From positions 1,550,001-1,614,000 of the forward strand of contig CAWHBK010000001.1 in NCBI GenBank assembly GCA_963827605.1: a DNA stretch of 64,000 nucleotides, given 5' to 3'. The notes beneath the pieces are model-generated. The model made no database searches, was not told the DNA's origin, and saw only the letters and a list, made by a program, of their open reading frames with translations. The position numbers and the translations under genes are program-made. This document shows, piece after piece, positions 37,226-46,198 of this stretch (positions are counted from its first letter, which is position 1; each line of letters opens with the position of its first letter). Source of the stretch: DSYU01 sp963827605 (GTDB lineage Bacteria > Chloroflexota > Anaerolineae > Anaerolineales > Anaerolineaceae).

Positions 37226-39486
37226 GGCGATGGCGTAGCTGTCTCGGCATTTGCGCCGTTGTCTGCTGGCGCTTCCGTTCCCACGGGCGTCGGCGTGCGG
37301 GTCACGTTTATGCGCGACTCCCACGGGTAGACACGCTGTGGCTGACCCATATAGTACACCTCCAGGATGCGCCGCGCGATGGGGGCGGCGATATCCGAAC
37401 CTTCACCGGCATATTCGGCGATCACCGCGAAGGCGATATCCGGCTTGCCGGTCTCGGTATCCGTGTACCCGGCGAACCAGGCGTGCGGGTGGCCCGGGTA
37501 GTCATTTTGGGCCGTGCCGGTCTTGCCATACACCGGGATGCCGAAGCCTGAGAACGCCCGCACCGCCGTCCCGCGTTTGCTCGACACCACCCAGCGCATG
37601 GCCTCCTGAATGACCTGCAGGTTTTCTGGTTTCACCGGCAGCTTGCCCTGCACCTCCGGCTTGAAGGTAACCGATGGGTTGCCGTCCGGGTCGGTGATCT
37701 TTTCCACCACCTGCGGGCGGTAAAGAGTGCCGCCGTTGCCTACCGCGGCCACAAAGCGCGCCACTTGCAGCGGGTTGACCAGCATCGTATCCTGCCCAAT
37801 CGCGATCGATGCGGCGGACCGGTCATCCACCGGTTCAGGGACGTTCCCGGCCTCATCGAAGTCCAGGTAGCCAATCCCCGTTTCCTTGCCCAGGCCAAAC
37901 GCCCGCGCCATATTGCTGATATCTTTCCCGCGGCCCTCTTTATACAGGGTATATCCAATGTGATAGAACCACGGGTTGCAAGAACGCATCAAGCCTTCCG
38001 GCAGCGTGAGTATCCCGCTGGGTTCCACATCCTTTTCCTTGGTCCAGTCGGGCAGCGTCAACCCGGGGACTTCCGACCAATCCCACTGGCAGTCGATCGT
38101 ATCTTCCGGGGTGAACAGGCCGCTCTCCAACGCCGCCGCCGTGGTGATAATTTTGAATACCGAGCCAAGCGGGTAACCGTTGCCAGACGCCCGGTTAAAC
38201 AACCGGTTGAGGCCGTCCCCGGTAATCGAGCCCAGCTGCGTGTTACTGTTGTAATTTTGATATTCAAACGCATTTGGGTCAAAGCCCGGTGCGGAAACCA
38301 TCGCCAGCACCCGCCCGGTATCGCGTTCCAGCACCACGATGGCCCCGCTAAAACCGGCCATCGCCTTTTGCGCTTCGATCTGCAGCTTGCTGTCGATGGT
38401 CATGTAAATCGACTGCGAGGGCTTTGACTCTGCTTGCGCCAGGCGCGTGACCGGGCTGCCCTGCGGGTCATTGACATACAATGAAGCGCCGCGCTTGCCC
38501 AGCAGATACTCCTCCGCCCATAATTCCAGGCCGGACTTACCCACCCGGTCATCCAGGGCGAACCCTTCGCGCAGGTACTTATCTTTCTCCTCTTTCTGAA
38601 TGGCGGCCACATACCCCGTCACGTGCGGAGCAATGCCGCCGTCAAAATAGAAACGGCCGCGATACTCGTTCAAGTACAGGCCTTTCAGCCCGGAAAGCAC
38701 GTTATAGCGTTCCAGCACCCGGTCGCGAGTCACTTCGCCCACGGGAACGTAGGTGCCCTGGTAAACCGCCTCGCGATCGTACAGCATCCGGATCGTTTCC
38801 GCCGGCTTGCCGGTGAGGTTGGAGAGTTCGCTGAGCAGCTGGCTCTGCTGGTCCGGGTCAACTTCCCCTTTAACCAAGCCCAGCGCAAAAATGTCGCTGG
38901 TCGCTGCCACCGTATTGCCGCTGCGGTCGTAAATGTTGCCGCGGGTGGGGCTTTTGAGCTCCATCGCCAGCATGTTACCGCCGTGCAGTTCCGGCAGGAT
39001 CAATCCATCATCCCACTGCACCCGCCAGGCGCCCTTCTCAAGGCTCATGTTCATCGTCATTTCGCGGGTCAGGTCGCCAATCATCTGGGTATGGAAAATG
39101 ACCTGGTAGGCCACCTCGGCTCTGGAGGGGTTGACCATCCTGGAAAGAATCTTGTATTCCAACGTTTGCAGCGTCATATTGACCGCCGACTCTTGATAGC
39201 GCTGGATAAACTTTTCCAAAGCCAGCGCATCCTGGCTGGTGGGCGTGAGCAGGCTGTACATAGTCTGGTAATCTTCCGCCTTCCAGGCATTCAAAAAGAC
39301 CTGCGCGGTCAGTTCTGCGTTTGGCGCCTTTATGACCGTAGGTTCAACCTTTGCCAATGTCTGGGTCGCGGAGATCGGAGCGGTTACGGTCCCTGTCTTT
39401 TTGATCACGGCGGGCGCCGGGTTGCACGCCGGAACGCTCGAAACAAACAGCAGAACAAACAACAAGAAGGACAAGCGAAACTTCAT
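37222..39486 (-). CDS. Class B penicillin-binding protein with NTF2-like domain
   Basis: A 754-residue peptidoglycan transpeptidase. The N-terminus 'MKFRLSFLLFVLLFVSSVPA' then Cys suggests a lipoprotein rather than the usual membrane anchor. An NTF2-like (MecA_N) domain follows ('AEDYQTMYSLLTPTSQDALA'), then a dimerisation domain ('RGNIYDRSGNTVAATS'). Catalytic motifs: SxxK as S-V-F-K in 'YPLGSVFKI' (about residue 440), SxN as S-C-N in 'LMRSCNPWFYH', and KTG in 'VYGKTGTAQN'. It starts 2 bases after the maf stop and overlaps rsgA, so maf-PBP-rsgA is one unit. The NTF2 domain makes it resemble low-affinity PBPs such as PBP2a, but resistance cannot be inferred. Confidence 0.92.
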   Translation of the reverse strand: MKFRLSFLLFVLLFVSSVPACNPAPAVIKKTGTVTAPISATQTLAKVEPTVIKAPNAELTAQVFLNAWKAEDYQTMYSLLTPTSQDALALEKFIQRYQESAVNMTLQTLEYKILSRMVNPSRAEVAYQVIFHTQMIGDLTREMTMNMSLEKGAWRVQWDDGLILPELHGGNMLAMELKSPTRGNIYDRSGNTVAATSDIFALGLVKGEVDPDQQSQLLSELSNLTGKPAETIRMLYDREAVYQGTYVPVGEVTRDRVLERYNVLSGLKGLYLNEYRGRFYFDGGIAPHVTGYVAAIQKEEKDKYLREGFALDDRVGKSGLELWAEEYLLGKRGASLYVNDPQGSPVTRLAQAESKPSQSIYMTIDSKLQIEAQKAMAGFSGAIVVLERDTGRVLAMVSAPGFDPNAFEYQNYNSNTQLGSITGDGLNRLFNRASGNGYPLGSVFKIITTAAALESGLFTPEDTIDCQWDWSEVPGLTLPDWTKEKDVEPSGILTLPEGLMRSCNPWFYHIGYTLYKEGRGKDISNMARAFGLGKETGIGYLDFDEAGNVPEPVDDRSAASIAIGQDTMLVNPLQVARFVAAVGNGGTLYRPQVVEKITDPDGNPSVTFKPEVQGKLPVKPENLQVIQEAMRWVVSSKRGTAVRAFSGFGIPVYGKTGTAQNDYPGHPHAWFAGYTDTETGKPDIAFAVIAEYAGEGSDIAAPIARRILEVYYMGQPQRVYPWESRINVTRTPTPVGTEAPADNGANAETATPSP

Positions 39487-39488
39487 AT

Positions 39489-40235
39489 TTATTTTCCTCT
39501 GGCTTGGCGCCCCCCGGTTTCCTCACGCAGCAAAGCCTGGTAAACCTCACAGGGAGTATCCATCTCGAGATGGGTTGGGCAGGCGGTCGTCACCGCTACA
39601 GGCGGCTTCAGCCCAAACTGGGCCAGGGCGCGGACCACCGCGCAGACTGGCAGGCCAACCACGCAGCAATAACAGCCCTCGATCTGCTCGACCGGTTGGA
39701 ATTCCGGATTCTGTATCGCATACGCGCCGGCTTTGTCAAATGGATCGCCGCTGGCAATATAGTTTTCAATTTCATCATCGGTAGTACTTCGCATCCAAAC
39801 CTGTGTGGCGCACAGGTTTGTCAACACATGCGGGGGCTCAGCCCGGTAATCGATAGACGCTCCAGAGGCAGCGGCGGTTCCTGATATCTGGTTACGCAGT
39901 ACCGCGATGGCTGTATAAACGGTATGCGTTCGCCCGCGCAGGTCGCGCAGCATCTGCCGCGCCTCCGCCGCATCCGCCGGTTTTCCCAGGATTACCGTAC
40001 CGTCCGCCACCGTTGTATCCGCTGTCAGTACCACCTGCCCGGGAACGGCATCCTTTCCCGCCGCCCGCGCCTTGCTCTCCGCCAGGCGCAGCACGTAACC
40101 GTCGGGCGCCTCGCCGGGCAGCGGGCGCTCATCCACATCCACCGGGCGGACGGAAAACGTCCAGCCGGTGAGCGCGAGGAGCCGTCGCCTGCGCGGCGAA
40201 TTGGAGGCCAGAACCAATGTTGGAATCATGCCCAT
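39489..40235 (-). CDS. maf: Maf-family nucleotide pyrophosphatase
   Basis: A 248-residue Maf protein, which hydrolyses non-canonical nucleoside triphosphates. The signature is 'LVLASNSPRRRRLLALTGW' at the N-terminus, followed by 'DERPLPGE', 'LRLAESKA' and 'VLTADTTVADGTVILGKP'. 'GDPFDKAGAYAIQ' and 'YCCVVGLPV' complete the family pattern. Residues about 115-145 are longer than usual between the two lobes. Two ATGs (40235 and 40229) are possible starts. First gene of the maf-PBP-rsgA unit. Confidence 0.9.
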   Translation of the reverse strand: MGMIPTLVLASNSPRRRRLLALTGWTFSVRPVDVDERPLPGEAPDGYVLRLAESKARAAGKDAVPGQVVLTADTTVADGTVILGKPADAAEARQMLRDLRGRTHTVYTAIAVLRNQISGTAAASGASIDYRAEPPHVLTNLCATQVWMRSTTDDEIENYIASGDPFDKAGAYAIQNPEFQPVEQIEGCYCCVVGLPVCAVVRALAQFGLKPPVAVTTACPTHLEMDTPCEVYQALLREETGGRQARGK

Positions 40236-40268
40236 CGATTCTAACACAAAAGGGCATGGGCTCTATTT

Positions 40269-40306
40269 GAAGTAGTACCTTTAGCGGTGGCGTAATGTAC
40301 TACTTC
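40269..40306. terminator. Perfect 10-bp hairpin downstream of the metzincin gene
   Basis: GAAGTAGTAC (40269-40278) and GTACTACTTC (40297-40306) are exact complements around an 18-base loop. It separates the metalloprotease gene from maf on the same strand and may end the former's transcript. Confidence 0.5.
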
Positions 40307-40326
40307 GAGAATTCGTCCAGCCGCCG

Positions 40327-42147
40327 CTACTGCCAGCTTCCGGCGCTGATTACCTCATACGTCGCGTCTTTTGGCGCGCTGTCCGGCAGGCTCAATTGGC
40401 TGCCAACCACATCCACAGCCAGCGTCGTCCAGGTCTTTCCGCCATCCGTCGTGTAACGGACCAGGGTGGGGGAATTCTGCGCCGCCTCTGTAGGCGACTC
40501 TACCTGAGGCGCGGTGCTCTGCCGCTCGTCCCAGCGCAGGGATAAGCCGGCTGCTGACTGTTCGACCACCGCACCCGCTGCCGGACCGGTTTTCCCCGTT
40601 TCCAGCGACTGCTCGGCCAGTACCTGTCCATCTTTTGACAGGCGCAGCCTGGCTGCCGGAAGATCGGGCAGCGCGATCATGGCGTGAATGCTGGTAATGT
40701 GCATATCGCCCTCTTCCATGGCCTGGTAAGCGCGCACGGAAGTCTGCACCAGGCTTTCACCCTGCCTTCCCAAAACCTCGATCCGGTATTCCCCTGCTTC
40801 GGGCGCCTCTCGTACCGGGCCGGGTAAAACATACACCGGCAGCATCTCCACCCCGTCCGTCCCAATGTTCGCGCGCACCAGCAAGCTGCGCTGCGAGCTG
40901 CCCGCGGCCGGGTCGGATGGACTGAGTAAAACGCCCATGCTGGCCGCGGCCTGCATCTGCCCGCTGTACATCTTCTCATACGTATAGTCCGAGACCCATT
41001 TGGGATTGCAGTACGACATCACGTCTTTGGTGGATGGGGCATATACGACACCGGTCATGACATCCAGCCCATACTGGCCAATCGACCCGTCTGGATAGGG
41101 GAAATTCGGTTCAGGACTGGCCGGACCGCCGCATGGGGTATGCCACATGCCCAAATTATGCCCAATTTCGTGCGCCGCGATTTCCGACGACTGATTCTCA
41201 TAGTCCAATCCAATCGCCACGCGCGAACTGACCCACCCAAGCCCGGCATAACCACCGCTGAACCAGGTTGAACTGCCATCCGAGGTTGGGATCAGGCCGT
41301 AATAAACCTTGTTTGCTGGCGCCCCTTCCGTCGACTTGATGGTGGTAATTTCATTCAAGAGCCGGCTGAAATCTGCCGAGGTGCTCAGGTCGCCGGAAAA
41401 AGCATATGGCGCATGCCAGCTCAATTCAAGCTTGTTGATCGGGTAGGTACGCATGATCCAATCGCTGACGGTATCCCGGCTCGGCGCCGGATAGCTGCGC
41501 CCATTCCCGGTATTGGAATATTGAATGGGAACGATCATCACTTGCAGCGGCGGTACTGCATTGAACACCAGACGCTGGGTGATGATGTTGTTGTTTTCGT
41601 TGGTCTCACTAATCGCGTTATCTGGGTCCAGTTTCACCGTCAGGTTCACGGTTCCAGACAACCAGCTCGCTGGCAAAAGGATATTGAACGAGCTGTTGTA
41701 AACTCCCCGGCTGCTGCTCAAAGGCAGATTAGCGGAATATGCCTTCGGCGAATCGCTCAACAGGACGTTACTTGAATTGGAAGCAGTAACGGAAATTTTC
41801 ACCGCTGGCACCGTGCTTTTGAAGTCCCGCGTATTGGCATAAATGCGCATGACTGTTTTCCGGCCGGCAACCAGGTGCACGCTGTTCTGGGGGTTCTGAA
41901 CTGCCTGGCTCACTTCGATCCCACTGATAACCAGGTCGCCTGGAACAGGCACGCTCACCAATGGAAGGAAAATGCAGCGTTTACCGATTGGGCATCCCGT
42001 TGCCGCGGCTGCCGGAACAGGTGCTGCGGATTTTGCGAATACTACTCCAGCCTGCTGGCTACCAAACCAGAAAATACTTCCGGCGATCAAAAAAAGAAGA
42101 GCCCCCCTCAAGCTCGCTTGCACTTGTACGATATGGCTATGCTTCAT
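40327..42147 (-). CDS. Secreted metzincin-type metalloprotease with CARDB-like domain
   Basis: A 606-residue exported protein. The N-terminus has a basic start and hydrophobic segment ('GALLFLIAGSIFWFGSQQAG'). Then comes 'CIFLPLVSVPVPGD', a motif frequent in Anaerolineae secreted proteins as I recall. Residues about 70-195 resemble a CARDB adhesion domain ('LDPDNAISETNENNN'). The zinc site HExxHxxGxxH is complete at residues 326-336 ('HEIGHNLGMWH'), with a Met in 'GVVYAPSTKDVMSYC' that could be the Met-turn. The C-terminal half is beta-rich and includes 'PTLVRYTTDGGKTWTTLAVD'. Likely an extracellular peptidase used in scavenging. Confidence 0.82.
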   Translation of the reverse strand: MKHSHIVQVQASLRGALLFLIAGSIFWFGSQQAGVVFAKSAAPVPAAAATGCPIGKRCIFLPLVSVPVPGDLVISGIEVSQAVQNPQNSVHLVAGRKTVMRIYANTRDFKSTVPAVKISVTASNSSNVLLSDSPKAYSANLPLSSSRGVYNSSFNILLPASWLSGTVNLTVKLDPDNAISETNENNNIITQRLVFNAVPPLQVMIVPIQYSNTGNGRSYPAPSRDTVSDWIMRTYPINKLELSWHAPYAFSGDLSTSADFSRLLNEITTIKSTEGAPANKVYYGLIPTSDGSSTWFSGGYAGLGWVSSRVAIGLDYENQSSEIAAHEIGHNLGMWHTPCGGPASPEPNFPYPDGSIGQYGLDVMTGVVYAPSTKDVMSYCNPKWVSDYTYEKMYSGQMQAAASMGVLLSPSDPAAGSSQRSLLVRANIGTDGVEMLPVYVLPGPVREAPEAGEYRIEVLGRQGESLVQTSVRAYQAMEEGDMHITSIHAMIALPDLPAARLRLSKDGQVLAEQSLETGKTGPAAGAVVEQSAAGLSLRWDERQSTAPQVESPTEAAQNSPTLVRYTTDGGKTWTTLAVDVVGSQLSLPDSAPKDATYEVISAGSWQ

Positions 42148-42400
42148 GGTTCTCTTCCTGTTTATTTTTTATCAAATTTTGGTTATAAATATGTTAAATC
42201 TAGATTTGATCGTAATTCATTTCCAATTTTAAGCATAAAACCATTTTATAACCTTACAACTTACAAACAGAGCCATTGAAAAGCAGGCCAATATTCACCC
42301 CGACCCTACCGATCTCTGTGAACCTCCAGAACCGGTCTGAACAGCCGCCCGAAATATAGTAAAATCGCCTGTAATTTCCAATTACGAGGAGGATTTGATT

Positions 42401-42975
42401 ATGCAGGCACTCAAAGAACGCATTCTGCAGCGATGGCAAGAACCTGGGAAACGGTATCTTAAAGGTGGATAATTTCATCAACCACCAGGTCGACCCGGAG
42501 TTGATGGATGCCTGCGGGCGGGAATTTGCCCGCCGCTTCGCCAGGTGTCGGCGCCACCCGCATCCTGACCGCCGAAATTTCCGGCATTGCCCCCGCCCTG
42601 ATGACCGCGCTGCACATGCACCTGCCGGTGGTCTATGCCCGCAAGACCAAGCCGATCACCATGCCCGATACGGTCTACCTGACCGTCGCGCCTTCGCACA
42701 CCAAAGGCCGCCTGGTGGAGCTGATTGTTTCGCCCGAATACCTGGCGCGCGGCGAGCGGGTGCTGATCATCGATGACTTCCTGGCCTCCGGCGCCACCAT
42801 TCAGGGCCTGGTGCGCCTGGCGCAGGCCGCCGGCTCCGAGATGGTCGGCATTGGCACGCTGATCGAAAAATCCTTTGAAGGCGGGCGCGATGCCCTGGCT
42901 CACCTCAACGTCCCGATCGAAATCACTGGCGTGCATCACCTCGATGGACAACGGCAAGATCCATTTTGCGACTAG
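42401..42975 (+). CDS. xpt: Xanthine phosphoribosyltransferase, frame broken
   Basis: About 190 residues after repair. It begins 'MQALKERI', continues 'VDNFINHQVDPELM', 'GATRILTAEISGIAPA' and 'VVYARKTKPITM', and has the PRPP-binding motif 'VLIIDDFLASGAT'. It makes XMP from xanthine in purine salvage. Single extra bases lie at 42431, 42543 and about 42934, and the stop (TAG at 42973-42975) also needs an indel to be in frame. A good GAGGAG site lies 9 bases upstream of the ATG. The next gene, guaA, uses its product XMP. I see no purine riboswitch upstream. Confidence 0.82.
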
Positions 42976-43018
42976 ATTCGGCCTGATTCAACCGTGCAAA
43001 GTCGAGCGCCATGAACTG

Positions 43019-44587
43019 ATGCCCGACTCAATTGCCATTCTCGATTTTGGCTCGCAGTACACCCAGCTGATCGCCCGCCGGGTGCGCGAGCTGCATGTTT
43101 ACTCCGAGCTCTTCCCCTGGGATGCCCCTGCCGAGACGCGTCCTGGCGCTGCAGCCCAAAGGCTTTATCCTTTCCGGCGGGCCATCTTCGGTCTATGAGC
43201 CAGGCGCGCCGTCCCTGCCCGCCTACGTGCTGGAAAGCGGGCTGCCGGTCCTGGGGATCTGCTACGGCATGCAGCTGCTCACCCACGCCCTGGGCGGGCA
43301 GGTCGCCCCTCGCAGGACCGCGAATACGGCCCGGCCATCATCGAAACGGTCGCGCGCCAACCCGCTCCTCCCCGACGGCAGCCAGCCGGTGTGGATGTCG
43401 CACGGCGACCGCATCGAAGCGCTGCCGCCCGGCTTCGACGCGCCTGGCGACCAGCGCACAACAGCCCCTTCGCCGCCATGGGCGACGCGGCAGGGGCGCC
43501 GCTTTGGCGTGCAGTTCCACCCCGAGGTGCACCACACCCCCGGCGGGAAAGAAATCCTGCGCCGCTTCGTCGTCGGATATTTGCGGCGCCGCGCCAGGAT
43601 TGGACGCCCGAATTCGATCATCGCCGACAGCGTCGCGCGCATCCGCCAGCAGGTTGGCAGATGCGCCGGTGCTGTCCGCGGTCAGCGGCGGGGTCGATTC
43701 GAGCGTGGCCACCGCCCTGGTCCACCGCGCCATCGGCGACCAGCTCACCGCCGTCTTCGTCGACACCGGGCATGCTGCGCCAGGACGAGCGCGAGCAGGT
43801 GGAGACGGCCTTCCGCCAGAACCTGGGCGCGCACCTGGTCACGGTCAACGCCGTCGAAGAATTTCTGGACAACCTGCAGGGCGTCACCGAACCCGAAGCC
43901 AAACGCCGCATCATCGGCGAGACCTTCATCCGCATCTTCGAAGCCGAGGCGCGCCGCCTGGGCCAGCCGCACTTCCTGGTGCAGGGCACCATCTACCCCG
44001 ATGTGGTCGAATCCAGCGCGCCCGACCGCAACAAAGCGCAGCGCATCAAGACCCACCACAACGTGGGCGGGCTGCCCGAGGATATGCAGTTCTCGCTGGT
44101 CGAGCCGCTGCGCTATCTGTTCAAAGATGAAGTGCGCGCGGTGGGCGAAGCCTTGGGCCTGCCGGCCGAGCTGGTCTGGCGCCAGCCCTTCCCCGGCCCG
44201 GGCCTGGCCGTGCGCTGCCTGGGCGAGATCACCTGGGAGCGCCTGGAGCGCCTGCGCGCCGCGGATGCCATCTTCACCAGCGAGCTGGCCGCCGCCGGGC
44301 TGCTCAACCGCGGGCTAGAAGATGGAAGCCGGGCCGGATCGCCCAGGCCTTTGCCGTGCTGCTGCCGGTCCGCTCGGTGGGCGTGATGGGCGACCAGCGC
44401 ACCTACCAGGAAGCCGATCGCCCTGCGCGCCGTCACCACCGACGATTTTATGACCGCCGATTGGGCCCGCCTGCCGTACGATCTGCTCGGGCGGGTCGCC
44501 AACCGCATCGTCAACGAAGTCAAAGGCATCAACCGGGTGGTCTACGATGTCACCAGCAAACCGCCTGCAACCATTGAATGGGAATAG
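43019..44587 (+). CDS. guaA: GMP synthase (glutamine-hydrolysing), heavily frame broken
   Basis: About 515 residues after repair. It starts 'MPDSIAILDFGSQYTQLIAR'. The amidotransferase domain has the Cys nucleophile in 'LGICYGMQLLTH' and His/Glu in 'FGVQFHPEV'. The ATP-pyrophosphatase motif 'SGGVDSSVA' is readable near 43690, then the long intact stretch 'LDNLQGVTEPEAKRRIIGET' and the end 'NRVVYDVTSKPPATIEWE'. It converts XMP to GMP. About fourteen one-base breaks occur, none between about 43775 and 44320. Every one I checked restores a GuaA motif when repaired, nearly always by removing one base; one near 43312 looks like a missing C. There are no internal stops in the repaired frame. Confidence 0.85.
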
Positions 44588-44617
44588 CGTATGTAATGTA
44601 TGAAGGAGACTCATTCA

Positions 44618-45469
44618 ATGGACATCGGCGAGGTTTTATCGCGTTCCTGGAAGATTATTTGGAAGCATAAGGTCTTATGGATCTTTGGCCTGTTCGCAGC
44701 CCTTACCGGCGGCGGGGGTGGAAACAATTTCAACTACAACCTGCAGCAGCACGGCCAGACAAGCAATCTCCCCGGCAGCATCCCTGCCTGGGCGGTGCTG
44801 CTGCTGCTCGTGCTGTTCCTGGTGCTGCTGGTGGTCTTTGTTATTCTTGGCACGCTGGGACGCGCCGGTCTGGTACGCGGCGCCTGGCTGGCCGACAGCG
44901 GTGAAACGGATCTCACCTTTCGCCGGCTGTTTCGCGAGGGTCAGGCTTACTTTGGCCGGGTGCTTCTGCTCGGCATCCTCGTCGTCGCCGCCAGCCTGGT
45001 CATGGTCCTTGTCTTGATCGTTCCCAGCGTGCTTACCTGCGGCCTCGCGCTGATCTGCATGGTGCCCTTCTTCATCATCCTGTCTGTAGTGGTCGAGCTG
45101 GCGATCGTCGCCATCGTTGGAGAAGATCTGAGTTTAATGGACAGCCTGCGCCGGGCCTGGGAAATTGCGCGCGCGAATCTGGTCTTGATCATCGCCGTAG
45201 GGCTGGTCATCGTCATCGCTTCCGCCATCGTCGGCTTCCTCGTCACCCTACCCCTGATCGCCATCCTGGCGCCTGCCTTCATCTTCCTCAATTCCGGCTC
45301 CGCGCAATTTAGCAACAGCGCGCTTATTGTTTCGTTTTTCTTGTTTATCCTCTACCTGCCCATCCTGCTGGGCGCGCAGGCCATCATCACAGCCTACGTC
45401 GAAACCACCTGGACAGTCGCTTTCCGCCGCCTGACCGGTCGCCCGGCCCTCGCCAGCGCGGCCCTCTAA
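44618..45469 (+). CDS. Multi-pass membrane protein, family not recognised
   Basis: A 283-residue protein with about six hydrophobic segments. It opens 'MDIGEVLSRSWKIIWKHKVL', an amphipathic stretch before the first helix, and has long Leu/Val/Ile runs afterwards. The pattern recalls membrane domains found in DUF975/GPDPase-memb-type proteins, but I cannot name the family. The start is the ATG with AAGGAG nine bases upstream; an earlier Met six residues before lacks such spacing. It begins 30 bases after guaA and ends before a strong hairpin terminator. Confidence 0.7.
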   Translation: MDIGEVLSRSWKIIWKHKVLWIFGLFAALTGGGGGNNFNYNLQQHGQTSNLPGSIPAWAVLLLLVLFLVLLVVFVILGTLGRAGLVRGAWLADSGETDLTFRRLFREGQAYFGRVLLLGILVVAASLVMVLVLIVPSVLTCGLALICMVPFFIILSVVVELAIVAIVGEDLSLMDSLRRAWEIARANLVLIIAVGLVIVIASAIVGFLVTLPLIAILAPAFIFLNSGSAQFSNSALIVSFFLFILYLPILLGAQAIITAYVETTWTVAFRRLTGRPALASAAL

Positions 45470-45497
45470 CCACTTCTGGTTTCTAGATTCGTTCAAA

Positions 45498-45547
45498 AAA
45501 AAGCGGATGGGGTCCGTTGCATAGCGACTGGACCCCATCCGCTTTTT
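45498..45547. terminator. Bidirectional rho-independent terminator
   Basis: An 18-bp perfect stem (45498-45515 with 45530-45547) starts with AAAAA and ends with TTTTT, giving U tracts in both directions. It separates the plus-strand membrane protein gene from the convergent redoxin gene. Confidence 0.88.
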
Positions 45548-45566
45548 ATACGCGGGTTAAAAAGAT

Positions 45567-46073
45567 TTACGTCTCCTCAAAGCGTACAATGGCGCATCCA
45601 TAGGCCGGCGTCTCTTCCACCGGCACCCTACCCTGATTCAGCACCGCCCGGACCGCCTCTTCAATGTAATTACGGGTAGGAGTGCGCTGGCGAAAACTGA
45701 CATCATCCACGGCGCCCTGGTAGCGCAGGATGCCCCCCGCGTCGATCAGGAACAGGTGGGGGGTCGTTTCTGCACCATACAGATCGGCTATCTGTTGGGA
45801 GGGATCTCGCAGCACCACCTGCAAGCCGCGTTTTCTCGCGACCTGGCGCAGCAGGTCGGGCGGCTCGTTCGCATTCGCGGCAATCGAAAGCAGTACAACG
45901 CGGTCCTGCCAGTCAGCCAGCGTCAGATCGGTACGCTCTGACCACGGGCATGCTGCTGACCAAAAATTAACCAGCACGGTACGCTCGAGAAAATCCTCCA
46001 GCGCGATGTGGCGGCCATTGAGATCCTCCAGGTGAAAAACCGGCGCGGGTTGTCCAGTAACCAGCTTCGCCAT
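45567..46073 (-). CDS. Thioredoxin-fold redoxin with single active-site Cys
   Basis: A 168-residue protein of the AhpC/TSA-redoxin superfamily. The start is the ATG of 'MAKLVTGQPAPVFHLEDLNG' with GGAGGGGAG just upstream. The active site is 'VNFWSAACPWSERTD': one Cys where TlpA-like proteins have CxxC, so it may be a one-cysteine peroxidase or depend on the second Cys in 'PAYGCAIVRF' near the C-terminus. 'AETTPHLFLIDAGGILRYQG' carries the cis-Pro segment. No signal peptide in this start, so it is probably cytosolic. Confidence 0.8.
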   Translation of the reverse strand: MAKLVTGQPAPVFHLEDLNGRHIALEDFLERTVLVNFWSAACPWSERTDLTLADWQDRVVLLSIAANANEPPDLLRQVARKRGLQVVLRDPSQQIADLYGAETTPHLFLIDAGGILRYQGAVDDVSFRQRTPTRNYIEEAVRAVLNQGRVPVEETPAYGCAIVRFEET

Positions 46074-46132
46074 CTCCCCTCCACTTGCAAAATCAAAAAC
46101 CTGTCCACAAAGAATGCGGCAAAATTTGCTGC

Positions 46133-46157
46133 CAGCATCTGCTGCCAGCAGATGCTG
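46133..46157. promoter_or_regulatory. Perfect 12-bp inverted repeat between divergent genes
   Basis: CAGCATCTGCTG (46133-46144) and CAGCAGATGCTG (46146-46157) are exact complements separated by one base. It lies between the divergent redoxin and ICMT-like genes, upstream of a TATAAT (46182-46187) that sits 11 bases from the ATG at 46199. Candidate operator. Confidence 0.45.
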
Positions 46158-46198
46158 CCTCATCTTACCATTTTTTTTCGTTATAATCGTAAATAATT

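Noticed and set aside
42300..42400. Possible purine riboswitch upstream of xpt
   Set aside because: The conserved purine-riboswitch core (TATA...TTTCTACC...) is absent; only a small hairpin and a ribosome-binding site are visible.
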